DNA from: Buxus sempervirens
Taxonomy: Eukaryota > Streptophyta > Magnoliopsida > Buxales > Buxaceae
Length of the DNA stretch: 64,000 nucleotides
Direction: 5' to 3'
Assembly: GCA_947561395.2 (NCBI GenBank)
Contig: OX387182.1
Coordinates: 38,991,949-39,055,948, forward strand
In this document: in pieces, positions 36,860-48,109 of the stretch
How the letters are laid out: every line of letters starts with the position of its first letter
Numbering within the stretch: position 1 is the first letter of the stretch
The notes under the pieces: model-generated
The model's database searches: none
Seen by the model: only the letters and a program-made list of their open reading frames with translations
What the model was told of the DNA's origin: nothing
Translations under genes and position numbers: made by a program

Positions 36860-37160
36860 CCGAGCTACACGGTCATCGACTTATTGCGGGAGAACCCATA
36901 CCGATACAGAATGAGTTGGCATGTACTATCCTAACATAGCCACAGCCAACCAGATACAGAGAAGGCCTCATCGAGGTACACGATGGAACGCGTACGTGAA
37001 CAAAGTGTTACGACTAGCAAAGAACGATCTTTTCCACTATCTAGCTCCTAACATGGATCCATATCGAGCTATGCCCACTAGACTCTAAACAAAACCAATA
37101 GTGAAATTCAGTAAGCACAACCCATCTCAATCTCAATCATATCATCCCGAGCTACACGGG
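36860..37160 (-). repeat. Constant-loop, variable-stem hairpin array in LTR L
   Basis: Plus-strand loop AGCTACA or AGGTACA with stems CCG/CGG (36860-36872), CATCG/CGATG (36969-36985) and CCCG/CGGG (37146-37160), plus a bulged CCTCG/CGGAGG unit near 37165-37182. Matches LTR D in inverse orientation. Confidence 0.7.
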
Positions 37161-40100
37161 GCATCCTCGAGATACACGGAGGTAAGATGACCATCAAACC
37201 ATTAAAGAAATCCCAAACATCGTTCAAGTACATGGAGAAAACCAAATAATTACATTTATCCAAAATAATTTGATTTCAAGTCCTTTTTCAAAGTATTGCA
37301 TAAAATTCCCTTTTTATAGTCAAAGTTTGATGAAATTGTTCAATTTCGATTAAACCAGCAAATCCACACGTTGAGACCAATATTTAATTATGTTACTTAA
37401 TTCTGGCCTGTATCACTTGCTTTTAATCCTAAATAGTAGTTTAGGATTAAAATTATACTCGTATCACTCTTATTTAGCCTAAATCCCCAATTCCTTCCTT
37501 AATACTCTTATCTCTTTTAAAAACCCCACATTGATTTCATTTATAGACTTAATACAACATAATATAACTCACCACCATCTCTTCAGACATTAACTAAGAT
37601 GTATATAAATCAGACCTGCACCACATTGCTGCTTTAATTCATCACTTCCTTACTTAAGCAAAATCTGTTTTCGGTAATTAAATCTCCAGCTATGCCTCCC
37701 CTTTAACATTTCAGTTTTTCTCCACTCCCTGATTATCATTTCCAAATAGTTTTGTAGGTAATTCTATCATTTACATTTTACAAATTTAACATATGCATAT
37801 GTTGCCAATATTTCAGCAATCAAAGAAATCTGATATTGTGCCATAGCAGAATTTTTGTACATTATTTGGAACCCAGCATACTCTTTCACACCCCTTATAT
37901 AACCCCAACTATTACTAAGATAATCTCTTACATGAATTCCCCAATTAGATTTATGACACTTAAATATACTAGTAGAACAGGCTGGCATCAACCATGGAGA
38001 AAGTAGACACCACCTAGTGGTACTCAACAGCACCCGTCATTCACCTATTAAGCTTAGACCAATTTGCTGTTTTGGTCAACCTTAACACCTGCAAAGTATT
38101 CTCCAAAACGACCTCTCTTATTTCCCCACATTCCATAATGTTCTAGGCTAACTTCTAGCTTACTCCCACACCAATTAAACTTAGAACAAATAAGATAAAT
38201 AATGAGTAAGAGCTGGGCGCCAACCTCTGTGATGGTAGGCAGCACTCAGCTCATACTCCACATCTCCCATAACACAGCAATTTCAATTAACTATCCTTCC
38301 CATTGAATAACCAGCACCTGGATAAGTGACCACAAACAGTATTACTGAATTTCACCACTAAACATTTCCATGTCTAAACAGCCGCATATGGCTGGATAAA
38401 ATAGTGCTGGCGCTGATCTCTGAAGAGATGGACAGCACTCAAGCCTACCTCCTTCTCCCCATGAACACAACCCATAATTCATTAACTCTTTACCTTATAT
38501 TCCCAGCTCTTAAAGTTACTTAACTAACTACTAATAAAAACCTTTACACAGGTGAAATTTCTATTGTTAAACAGCAGCATAAAGCTGCAAGCATGGAGCT
38601 ACCGTTGACCTCAGATGAGGTTGGCGCTGGATACAAATACTCAAAGCCAAGCTACATTTCCCAGGTGTGAGTGTTTCCAATTGAGTCAAACTCCATGGCT
38701 GGATCACATACTTTACATTCAATCTTTTCTTAGTTACTCTAGCCTATTCCCAATGGCCCTTTTTTTTTAACATGAATCATGTTTAATAACTCCATTGCTA
38801 ACGTTTGCATGAACTCAGCCACTAGTGCCCTTCTTTTAACTAAGATTTTATGCTACAACCTCACTTCACCTTCTCAATAATTAGCATATCACTTATGCTG
38901 TGACCCACCTGATTATCAAGACATTCTTTCATTATTTAACTACCATCACATACCTTTAACTGTATAAAACCAACTCTGCTCAAAGACAACCCCTGCAAGG
39001 CTAAATACAGATTTGACCATCCACTATATCTATAATCTTCTTAATCACTATATATTTGCCTTAAGCACTCATTCTAAAATTCTGTAGTCACTAATCCCTC
39101 ACACTCTCATTAGTTGGGCATGCCATTTCTCTGAACTCAGTTCAGGTACAGCAATATGCCTCCTACTTATAACCTGTACCTTCATGATATTATTACTAAA
39201 AATCATAACCATATTACTCCTACTAACCTATAGCTTTGGCTTGAGAATTTAATTGAAACAAGTATAAAGTTTAAACAGATTTGACTTCAAAACAGCAAAA
39301 CAGAATTCGGCTACTCCCTTTGAATCTATTTAAGTCGTTCAGGCCATATTTCAAACATCAGCCACTCATAGAATTTCCTCTAACAATTCTGCTACTTATG
39401 GACTATATCAATTCCCAATTGAATCAATCCCTGCATTCTCCTGTTCAACATCTACAATACAGATTAATAGACTTGCTAACACAGCAACCTATTTTCTTTT
39501 TTTTTTGTTTGAAATCCATTACAGCACCATCCATGCCCACTCGTCATGCTCATTCAAATCCATGCTCAAGCTCATTCAGATCCACAACAAAAACAGGAAA
39601 TTTAATTTCTCATGCTCATTAAGATCCACATTTCCAACATTCATTGAATCAAAGAATTACTATTAATCAGGTATGAAACGCCAATTCAGTTTTTCTCTGA
39701 ACCATAATCTCAGGTTTTAAGACAATTCCGTTTCTAGATTTTAAAAGACAAATACTGAAATCATATTATGATACTTACCTCTAGCTACTGTATTGATTTG
39801 CTGATCCTCCAATTTGTACAGCAAGCCTTCTGAATTTGCACTTTAGAATTTCCTACACTCAACACCGATCTGAAATTTTCACCAACACCAGATCAGATTC
39901 CATTCGATCTGATCCTACATTCAATTCAGATTAACAGTATACTGATTGATCCTAGTGAAGGTGACCTAACCTGAAATTAGTGCACTCAGATTGGACGAGC
40001 ACTCCAATTCTGATCTGCACTTTTGATTGTAAACGGCAAGGCTGCTTCACCTCCCTAACCGAGGTTACTCACACCACACGAACTCCACATATTGGAATTC

Positions 40101-40511
40101 CTCTAGCTCAGCTCCCATGCAATGCCGCTGCTCTCCTCTTTCCTCTGAGATCCCAATCCACTTGTTCAAGAGTTCGACCAACACAGCAACTTTTCCCCTC
40201 GTTTTATACTTGCCGCTCAACCCATTTTAACTTCTGATTTGCTGCAATGCCACAATACCGAAATTCCTATACCAGCAGATCTTTAACATTAATATTATTT
40301 ATTTGCCACATCGACCTAGTAAATAATTTAGTTAATAAAAATTCCCAATTTTTTTTCATACCTTATAATCTTTAAATAGCCCATCCGGCTCAAGCAACCT
40401 TTCCGATAAGTCAATAATCTCTCTTCTCTGAAAAAGAAAAATCACTAATTACCTTTGAGTTAATCACTGAAAATATAAATTTAATATTTTCAGAAATTTA
40501 GGGATTTTACA

Positions 40512-40655
40512 GCATAGTCCACTTTTCTTGCTGAAGTTCAAAATTGAGTAAACCAATGGGGATTTTGATGCTAGAAGGTCTCCGATCACTTAGCGAAGTA
40601 CTTGTTTAGGACATTAGAGACAAAATTACTTATGAGAACATTGAAGATAGATTCG
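40512..40655 (+). repeat. 144-bp direct repeat, right copy, flanking LTR L
   Basis: Starts immediately after the terminal TG/CA of LTR L and ends where the LTR K sequence resumes with GGAATTTTCC. Confidence 0.9.
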
Positions 40656-41057
40656 GGAATTTTCCTAAGAGCTTCCAAGGTAGGCGTAGGGCAACCTGTT
40701 AGGTGATGTTTGGGATACCCAACACCGGGGCTTTTATTTTAGTTCTTTTGGATTACACTGTAATTGATTGAGAGTTATTAAACCCTGTTTTCGTGATGGA
40801 AAGTTTTGAATTATGTTGCAAAGATTATTTACTTGTTTTCTTGTGAGTAATTATTGTTCTGGTTGGAACACTTGTGTAAGATGAAGTTCTAGCTGGAACA
40901 ACTTGTGATGTGTGTACTGAATGCAGAGTTTTATCGGTTATTTATCGGCTTTGGGTTTAGCTTCCTATGGATCCTTGTTAAGCTTAGTAATGTGATGGTA
41001 TGTGTTTATTGGTGTAATTGCATGGCCTTGTGTGTTGCCACGACCAGTGTAGAGCAG

Positions 41058-41175
41058 CCAGATACCCTGAGTAGGCCTGGTTGTCAGTGCCGATACCCGG
41101 AGTAGGCCGGCATTGGATGACGATACCCTGAGTAGGCCGTCATTTCAGAGTGTCCGATACCCTGAGTAGGCCGGA
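41058..41175 (+). repeat. Constant-loop, variable-stem hairpin array in LTR K
   Basis: Four units share the 15-base centre ATACCCTGAGTAGGC (one unit has ATACCCGGAGTAGGC) but have different stems: CCAG/CTGG (41058-41080), TGCCG/CGGCA (41088-41112), ATGACG/CGTCAT (41117-41143) and TCCG/CGGA (41153-41175). The centre can itself pair CCT with AGG around GAGT. Confidence 0.82.
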
Positions 41176-41356
41176 ACTATGTACATGGAGGTGTGGAGTG
41201 TCTACTTGGCATGTAGATTAATCAATGTAACCATATGCATGACATTGACCTTGTTTTGTATTGTTATTGGAAGTACGTTGGTTTAAATTGTTGATTATTT
41301 ATCGAAGCATGTCTTATAACTATGTTAACTATTTCTGCATGCATGTGTCACTCGCT

Positions 41357-41475
41357 GAGATACTCGTATCTCATCCCTCTTTGTGTTTCGTTTTTCAGAT
41401 CTTCGTGGTGAGGCGCCTACGGGGGTAGATCCGACTGACACATATAGGGAGGAGGATTATTACTACCATCCTTAG
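41357..41475 (+). other. Palindrome, acceptor-like CAG and short tyrosine-tailed frame in LTR K
   Basis: GAGATACTCGTATCTC (41357-41372), then TTTCGTTTTTCAG ending at 41398, then a frame ending at TAG 41473-41475 with the tail YREEDYYYHP. Confidence 0.62.
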
Positions 41476-42132
41476 TCTAGTAGGTTGCTTAGTCTTAACC
41501 TTTGTTAAATTGAATTTGCGGGAATTGTAGTAAGATAGTAAATTGGAACCATTGGATGTATTTGAAGATGCTATGTTTTGCCTAGATGAGAATTTTTAAT
41601 TGTGCACTCTGATGTGATATAAATTGCGCGTGATTATCCAGCGATCACTATTTTTGAGATCCTTACCTAACCCCTGGGAGACGTGTTATATCTTTAATGA
41701 AAAACACGGATCCAAGGCGTTACAAAGTCGCTGCTACCTAATGGGGTGTAGGCAAACACCTGGATTCCTAAAGTTTGTCCATTTTTTGTCTGTGGCTTGA
41801 AATTCTGTCTAAGCTCTCGGTTATGGTCCGGGGAAGTCCGTAAACACCCTGATCAGCCCCGTCGGGTGACGGGTCCCATGGGTCTTCCTGGTTTAGAGTC
41901 AACTTTTGTTTTATCTCACCCAATCCTAATTCGATGTGCACTCTTTATGTTAAGTCTGTGTGGGGACCACTTAAATGGTGTGGGTCCCCTTTACTTGATT
42001 TTATCTTCTTTCTTTAAGTGGTCTCTGTCTGATTGGGCGGCCCCATTGGAAGGCCCGCGGAATCCCTGATGGGCTAAGCATAGCCCACATGTCCCTCTAG
42101 TGGGTTTTAAATTAACCGTAGAAAGCCCTTTA

Positions 42133-42647
42133 GGGCCCGATTGGTTCGTGGAATTAGGTGGTGGAATTGGGATAAGAATTGGAATTAGGTTCCTAATTCC
42201 AATTCTTATGATTGGTTAAATATTTAAAATTTGGAATTTGAATTGGAACATAATTCCTTGGAATTAGTTTATAAGCTATTTTTAAAGATACATAATTCCC
42301 TACTAAATAGAGGAGAATTGGGGATACGATTGAGGGAATTAGAAGGACGATAGAACCCGATAAAGAAGCTACCATACTCATCGACTCTTCCTCGCTAAAA
42401 CTGGAGAGACTCTCGTTCTCCTCTTCCTCTCCTCTTCCTGGTGTTGCAAACACTATCACGTTCTCCTCTTCCTCGCTAGTATTGGTACGTATCTTCTCCC
42501 TTTTTCTCTCTCTCTCTTTCATCTCTCTATCTCTTCTGTTTCTTCTCTCCCCTAATCTCTCTCTTCCGTTTTCTCTCTCATCTGATCTCTCTCTTCCGTC
42601 TCTCTCCTGCAACCAGAAATTGGTCAATGTTTTTGCCTCAAATCGAT
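42133..42647 (+). mobile_element. Harbinger/Tourist-like 5' end, truncated
   Basis: The Tat LTR sequence breaks off at TTA (42130-42132) and GGGCCCGATTGGTTCGTGG begins. Plant PIF/Harbinger elements and their Tourist MITEs use a TTA target site and GGGCC..TTGGTT-type inverted ends. The interior is rich in GGAATT words, with a long palindrome near 42170-42215, and a CT-rich tract at 42490-42600. The opposite end is not seen because the Athila element starts at 42648. No transposase is recognised. Confidence 0.45.
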
Positions 42648-43308
42648 TGATAAGAACTTAATTTGTTATATTTTTCTCTACTAATGTTTAACCTTTTGAA
42701 TTTATTTTTGTGCCTAAATATACTGATTATGCTCATATTTTGATTTAGGTTACAATTGGCAGCATGTGTGAAAAATGAAGCTAAACTGAGATACTCTCGA
42801 TGATTATAGAAGTCACGGTTCAAACGGCGTAAAAATCGGAGTCAAATTGTAGAAGATATGAGCAAAATTCACTGGCCGTTCGCCTGTCGTTCGAACGTTG
42901 GTGTTCTGCAGAGAAACCTGAGAGCAGCGTTCACTGAATGTTCGCCTGTCGTTCAAACGTTGGTGAAAAATAGAGAAATTGTGAGCAGCGTTCGCTGGCC
43001 GTTCGATGAACGTTGGAACAAGAGAAGAGGAAACAACTTTTTGACCTGAACGTTCGACCCGCGTTTGATGAACGTTCGAACGATCAAGTATTAAAACCTG
43101 TTATAAAATTCCACTTTGCGGATTTGTTTCCTTTTTCTTGGGGATCTTCTTCTAGTTTTTAGGAGGACTTTAAGGGGTTTCTAATTAAGAAGATTAGGTC
43201 GTTTTTGGACTTCTAAGTCGTGGATACACAAGGAAAGGAAGTTCTCTCTTCCTTAGGAGTCTTGGAAGGAAAGTTCCTATTTTCTCTTCAAGGGATTTTG
43301 GGCAAGTT
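42648..43308 (+). mobile_element. Athila 5' LTR, first segment
   Basis: Begins TGATAAGAACTTAATTTGTT; contains the CGGAGTCAAATTGTAGAAGA-like block and repeated GTTCG/CGAAC words (42870-43085) usual in Athila-type LTRs. The five bases before it are TCGAT. It continues at 45801 after solo LTR B. Confidence 0.68.
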
Positions 43309-43555
43309 TGTAACGCCCCGGATCCGTGTTGTTCAATAAAGATATAACACGTCTCACGGAGGTTAGGCAAGGATCGTTTATCAATTATGATCGCTGGATA
43401 ATCATCTAGCTATAACCTGACAGAGTGCACAATTTGATTTATCCAAAATTGTAACATTTAAAACTGAACTAGAATCATATGGTTCAACCCCAATTAACTT
43501 TAACACATCTCAATTATTCAAAGTTCTCAAATTCAGAACAAGATAACCTACAAGT

Positions 43556-43678
43556 CTAAGGAAGGTAATAGTAATCCTCCTCCCTATAAGCCTCAGCAGG
43601 ATCTACCCCAATAATCGCCTCACCACGAGTATCTGAAAAACAAACAAAACAAACAACGGAGTGAGATACGAATATCTC
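43556..43678 (-). other. Palindrome, acceptor-like CAG and short tyrosine-tailed frame in LTR B
   Basis: Minus strand: palindrome 43663-43678, TTTGTTTTTCAG ending at 43633, then a frame ending at 43556-43558 with the tail YREEDYYYLP, almost the same as LTR K. Confidence 0.62.
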
Positions 43679-43917
43679 AGCGAGTAGCACATGCATGCAG
43701 AAATAGTTGACCACAATTTAAAACTATGCATCGACAAACACCCAATACGGATTAACAACCAACATCAATTCCCAAGTTCAAATCAAAACTTGTTCTAATC
43801 AAACAAATCACATCTCAGTTAAGTACGGCAACACATCGATTGGTCAATGTCATGACTATCGTTTAGTTGATAAATTAAACATGCCAAGTAGACACTCCAC
43901 ATCTCCATGTACACAGT

Positions 43918-44037
43918 TCCGGCCTACTCAAGGTTTCGGATACTCTGAAATGACGGCCTACTCAGGGTTTCGTCATCCAATGCAGGCCTACTCCCCGGGT
44001 TTCTGCATTGACAACCAGGCCTACTCAGGGTTTCTGG
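43918..44037 (-). repeat. Constant-loop, variable-stem hairpin array in LTR B
   Basis: Plus-strand units with stems TCCG/CGGA (43918-43940), ATGACG/CGTCAT (43950-43976), ATGCAG/CTGCAT (43980-44008) and CCAG/CTGG (44015-44037). The centre is CCTACTCAGGGTTT-like. The third stem differs from LTR K by a paired C:G to A:T change. Confidence 0.82.
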
Positions 44038-45800
44038 CTGCTCTACACCGGTCGTGGCAACACACAAGGCCATGCAATTCCAACAACCAACAATAACATC
44101 ACATTACTAAGCTTAAACATCTGGATCCAGGACAAGCTAGACCAAAACAGTAAAACATCGTATAATCACAATTCCAATATCAAGGTAAAACCATTCATTC
44201 CACATCATGTAAAACCCATCACATTTCATCACCTGTCCCTCTGGACCAAGCAGTATCTCAAGTACTTTCAGCATTTTCTCATTTTCGTAACACATGCCAT
44301 TCGGAAACAAAACTCAATTCATTCATACCAAGGAAATCCTTACAATACATTTAAAGTTTCCAAACAAGTGAAACCAGAATAGAATAACTCCTCAATCAAA
44401 ACAGTGTGTAAAACAGAGTGAATGTAACTGGTAACTCTTAGTGGTTTGGCATCCGGCACAACACTCATAAATAACCTAAATTCAACTTGGAAGCTCTTAA
44501 GAAGTTAACTAAATTTTCCTCTAATATTTTCATAGGCAAAGTAGATCCTAAGGTTCCCAAACAAGTGAATAGTGAAGTGGTTTAACCCTTAAGACACCCA
44601 ATTACTCTTGGCTAAATCAAATTTCCATTTCAGTAAGTAAAATAGGGTAGGCGCTCACTTCCTGAAGTGGGCGCCGGGTGAACGTCGTCGGCGGTAAGAA
44701 AAATAGGGTAAAAGGTTGCTTCCGCTCACTCGACGCTAAGTGAGCGCGAGATAGGCGCGAGCTGAGCGCCAGGTTCGCACGAGCTAAGTGGCAGGTTTTC
44801 GAGTGCACGCGAGCTGAGCGCCGGGTTCGCGCGAGCTCGGCGGTAAGTCAAATTTAACAGGGCATCTAGCTAAGAGGTGAGCGCCAGTGGGCGCCAGGTT
44901 CGCGGATACCCCCTGCGATTTCCAGTTCTCTGTAAATTCGAGATCTATATCTCTGGCTGGTTTGTTTCGGTCTGTTATTGCTCCAATACCCTCCTAGTAC
45001 TCCCAGAAGACTTCCTAACCATATTTGGATTTAATCTAAACACTTTTAATTTCAAGATAAAATTCAATCTCCGACTCTGTTTCATGTCATTCCAGAAAAC
45101 CAGAAGAAAACCAGAAAACTCATACATCACTTAAAATACAAACCATGCATAAGAATAAGCCCACGAAAACATCAAACACAAAACCCAGTTGTAAATCAGT
45201 GCTACTCACATGAATGCGCTTATTCCAGAATATAGCAAAACCTCGGCCGATCACCACTCCGGCCACGCACGCGAGGACAGAATCTACCCAAACAATACGT
45301 CTCGAGCAGAGAGAAATAACCCACTCAACTTCAACTTCAAGATCCGTCTCTTACCCCTTGCGATCCTAGTTCTTCACGAGCAGAACCCTAATCGCCACTC
45401 CAGCCGGTTCTCCTGAATATCAGACTAACGAACAATGTTTCCGTAAGTATGATACGCGTATTCCCTTAAACCCAAAACCCTACTTTCCCTTTTTGTACAT
45501 TTACCTTGCGATACATACGCCGCTCGATTAATCTTTTAACTCCTTGATCCTATGCGTGCTCGCCCACTGGAAACGCTACATGTTCCGCATCCACTTACGT
45601 TAATAAGCACACAACTATACTTTCCTAATAATAATGATAATAATAAAATTTTCCAGAAAAATTGGCTATATAACGCCTGTACATGCGAGTATGGGCTAAG
45701 CCCCCAAACCACAAAAATCACCTGATAAACACAGTTTATATATCAAAATAAATAACTAAATAAAGAAATAACTCACCAAAAATCAGGGTCTTACAAAGTT

Positions 45801-46509
45801 TATGTGATTTCTATAAAGGAGGAGTTGAAACGTGAAGAGAGGAGGTTTTTTGGCTGGAGAGCTTTTCTGAGTTCTGGACGTCCTCTTTCTCTTCTTCCTT
45901 TCTTCTTCTATTTATCTTCTGAGTTTGTGATCCATGGCCATGTGTGGCTAAACTTTTATTCTTGGTCAAAGGAGGCTGAAACCTCGGAATTAATAAAGCT
46001 GTGAGATCTTAATGTTTTAATTGTTCAGTTTATACTTGAGCATTGAATATTCTTCTATGTTTATTCTCATGATTGTCCCGTCTAATTGCTAGGAGGCCTA
46101 CTAGTTCATTATTCGTTGCAATTTATTGCTAGGCTAGCTATCAAATCCATAATTGTTTGATCCCTCTAATCTGTGAAGCAACTGAGGTTTAATGATTTGC
46201 TGCGTCAGGAATTGTTAAACTTTAGGAAGAATTTTCTACTAGATTAAATACAGCCGCTTGTGATTGTATTGTTTAGATTCATCATTCTTTCTAGTCCCTA
46301 AAGCTGCTGCTGGATTAAATCTTTACCGCTTGTGTGAGGTTGTTTAGTAGTTAGGGTTAATTAGATCACTTGTTTTCTGATTAACTATAATTGAAAGAGT
46401 TTGGAAAGTATTTCCAAGGGTGAATTTTCAATGTCTGAATTGATATATTCTAGCATCTATGATCAGCTTTGATATTCCGATGGTGGATGTTAACTTAGAC
46501 CAAGGTTTG
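45801..46509 (+). mobile_element. Athila 5' LTR, second segment
   Basis: Continues the LTR after solo LTR B. A TATA-like word TATAAAGG lies at 45812-45819, just after the insertion. Ends at GTTTG (46505-46509), the target duplication of the gag-only Tat element, and resumes at 58830. Confidence 0.68.
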
Positions 46510-47064
46510 TGTAGACACCTGATTTTTGCACCCCCAAAAAATGCCAAAAATGAAATTTTAATTAAAAATTCAAACTCTGAAGGGACCAAAATTTGACCTT
46601 TTGATCCAAAGAAAATTGGCCATCAAACTTCCTTTCATTGAAAAGAACATTTCGACACGGTTCTAACGCAACTGAGTTTGCTAGAATCGGAGTCCGGATG
46701 AGAAAGTTATGAACCGGTCAAACTTTTGGGGGAGCGAAAGTTGACTTTTTGCTCGACCCCAATTCAACTGCCCAATTTGATCCCAGTGGATAGTATGTTC
46801 CGAGCTGATTCCAACGACACCAAATTTGCTAAAATCGGACATTAGACGGAGAAGTTATGGGCAGTTGGAGTTTCAAAGAAAGCTGCCCATGTGGCAAAAC
46901 AGCAGTAAAAAGCAGAATAGATGAATTAAATAAATAAAAATAATCTTTTAATATTATTTTAATAAGAGAATCCCGTTTTATAATAAAATAATCAAAAAAT
47001 CGGATAAAAATCTTTAAATAAACCAAATTGAATAAAGGTTTGAAATCCAAACATTTTAAAAACG

Positions 47065-47275
47065 TGCCGGACCGTATTTGAAGTACGGGCAAGGCATGCC
47101 CGTACTTCAACTACGGGCAAGCTTCTAGAAAAGGACGCGTGGCGGGACACGCGTCCCGTACGGAAGAATCTGCGATAATTGCAAATATTCGTTTTTCGCC
47201 CGTACTGTAAGTACGGGCAAGGCATGCCCGTACTTGAAGTACGGGCAAGGCATGCCCGTAGTTCAAATACGGGCA
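47065..47275 (+). repeat. CCCGTA..TACGGG palindromes upstream of the TATA box
   Basis: Five palindromes of about 20 bases (about 47069-47088, 47097-47116, 47199-47219, 47225-47245, 47253-47273) with constant CCCGTA/TACGGG arms and variable centres, separated by AAGGCAT in several cases. The copy in the 3' LTR is at 56879-57090. Confidence 0.8.
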
Positions 47276-47288
47276 CGAAAATTTTGCC

Positions 47289-47296
47289 TATAAATA
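47289..47296 (+). promoter_or_regulatory. TATA box of the gag-only element's 5' LTR
   Basis: TATAAATA followed by GAGAGGCC, 16 bases after the last upstream palindrome. Repeated at 57101-57108 in the 3' LTR. Confidence 0.7.
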
Positions 47297-48109
47297 GAGA
47301 GGCCACCCCCCTCATTTGGGCAAGCCTTCTCCCCTGGCCTACCCCCTCTCCCTCTTGGAGCTTTCCACGGCCAAACCCTGCCCAACCACCACCATCCCAA
47401 AACCTAAACTCTTTTTATCCCTAAATTACCCCTATACTCCTAAACTACCCCAAAACCATGCCCAAATCTCCTTCAACTTGGTCTTGAACCCATCCATCTT
47501 AACCAAACTCTTCCCAATTCTTCCCCGCAAAATAAGGAGGACGCGGAAGCGCTGCCCAAACTTCTGGAGGATCACCAAATCAGTAAAAGTAAGCAATTGC
47601 ATTGTAAGCATGTTCTTTTCCTTAAATTAATTCCACTTTTCTTTCTTTTTCACTAATCTTTTTTATATGTCACTAACCTATCTTGGAGTATTGTGTGAGA
47701 TGACAGTTTTTAATCTAGGAAAGATCATCATCATGGAAAAGAAATGAAATAGTGACAAAAAGTCACCAAAAAAAAGGGTCTTAAAAGGAGTATTTCATTC
47801 CATTTAATTACTATTCTAGAAAGGAGAATGTGAGGTTCTTTTGAAGTCCTTGGCATCCCCTGTAAATCATCCATTTCCCCTCTTAAAAAGTGGCTATGAA
47901 CAACTAGCAAAGGGGTTGATCTTTCAGCAAAGAACCCAAGGAGAAAGGAGAAGAAAAATAAGACCTTTTTAGCCAATTGAAGTCAACAAAGGAATTCGGA
48001 GGACCTAGAAGTACCACTGAAGCTGCCGGAACAACCAGGAGACTCACCGGAGTGATCCCAAGCAGAATCGGCAGCAAAAGTGCAGAATAAGCTGCGCCCG
48101 TATACTCAG

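Larger units (their letters stand above)
36259..40511 (-). mobile_element. LTR L, Tekay-like, minus strand, end-truncated, inserted in LTR K
   Basis: On the minus strand it begins at 40511 with TGTAAAATCCCTAAATTTC, has a TATA-like TATAAAAC near 40208, and holds the GGATCCAT block (near 37055), hairpins (36860-37160), palindrome (36567-36582) and acceptor-like CAG (complement 36540-36542). It stops at 36259 some tens of bases short of the expected terminal GGCGTTACA. At 4.25 kb it is much longer than its relatives; the extra sequence is the middle (37.6-40.2 kb). No 5-bp target duplication exists; 144-bp repeats flank it instead. Confidence 0.75.
35119..41724 (+). mobile_element. LTR K, Tekay-like, inside Tat LTR N, holding LTR L
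   Basis: Starts TGTAAAACCCCGTTTATTTT and ends CGGATCCAAGGCGTTACA. The flanking pentamers GAATC (35114-35118) and AAGTC (41725-41729) each differ by one G-to-A change from GAGTC, the sequence at this site in the related LTR at 5667-8891, so they are a decayed target duplication. Landmarks: TATA box TATAAATA 35282-35289, GCGC words 35870-36115, GGATCC block near 40968, hairpin array 41058-41175, palindrome 41357-41372 and acceptor-like CAG 41396-41398. Without the L segment it is about 2.2 kb. Confidence 0.85.
35030..42132 (-). mobile_element. Tat LTR N, minus strand, end portion, holding LTR K
   Basis: 35030-35118 plus 41725-42132 match the last 500 bases of element I's 3' LTR (5667-6170) in the same orientation: the GTGCGC end, GAGGCGCA.., the GCTCTCGGTTA.GGTCCGGGGAAGTCCG block, GACGGGTCCCAT and GGGGACCACTTAAATGG. 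The match stops at 42132, where a Harbinger-like end begins. No PBS follows its end at 35030, which is bordered by LTR G sequence, so it is not the 5' LTR of element I but a separate insertion; whether it is solo cannot be decided. Confidence 0.7.
43309..45795 (-). mobile_element. Solo LTR B, Tekay-like, minus strand, in the Athila LTR
   Basis: Plus-strand ends TGTAACGCCCCGGATCCGTG.. and ..AATCAGGGTCTTACA. Target duplication AAGTT at 43304-43308 and 45796-45800. Length 2,487 bases. Same subfamily as E and K: hairpin array 43918-44037, palindrome 43663-43678, acceptor-like CAG (complement 43633-43635) and GCGC words 44640-44905. Confidence 0.93.

Noticed and set aside
42193-42627. 144-residue arginine/glutamate-rich frame on the minus strand
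   Set aside because: It is a product of CT-rich simple sequence within the Harbinger-like segment; no domain.
46829-47630. Several 80-107 residue frames on both strands, repeated at 56641-57443
   Set aside because: They are duplicated only because the two LTRs are nearly identical, and they cross promoter palindromes and the TATA box.
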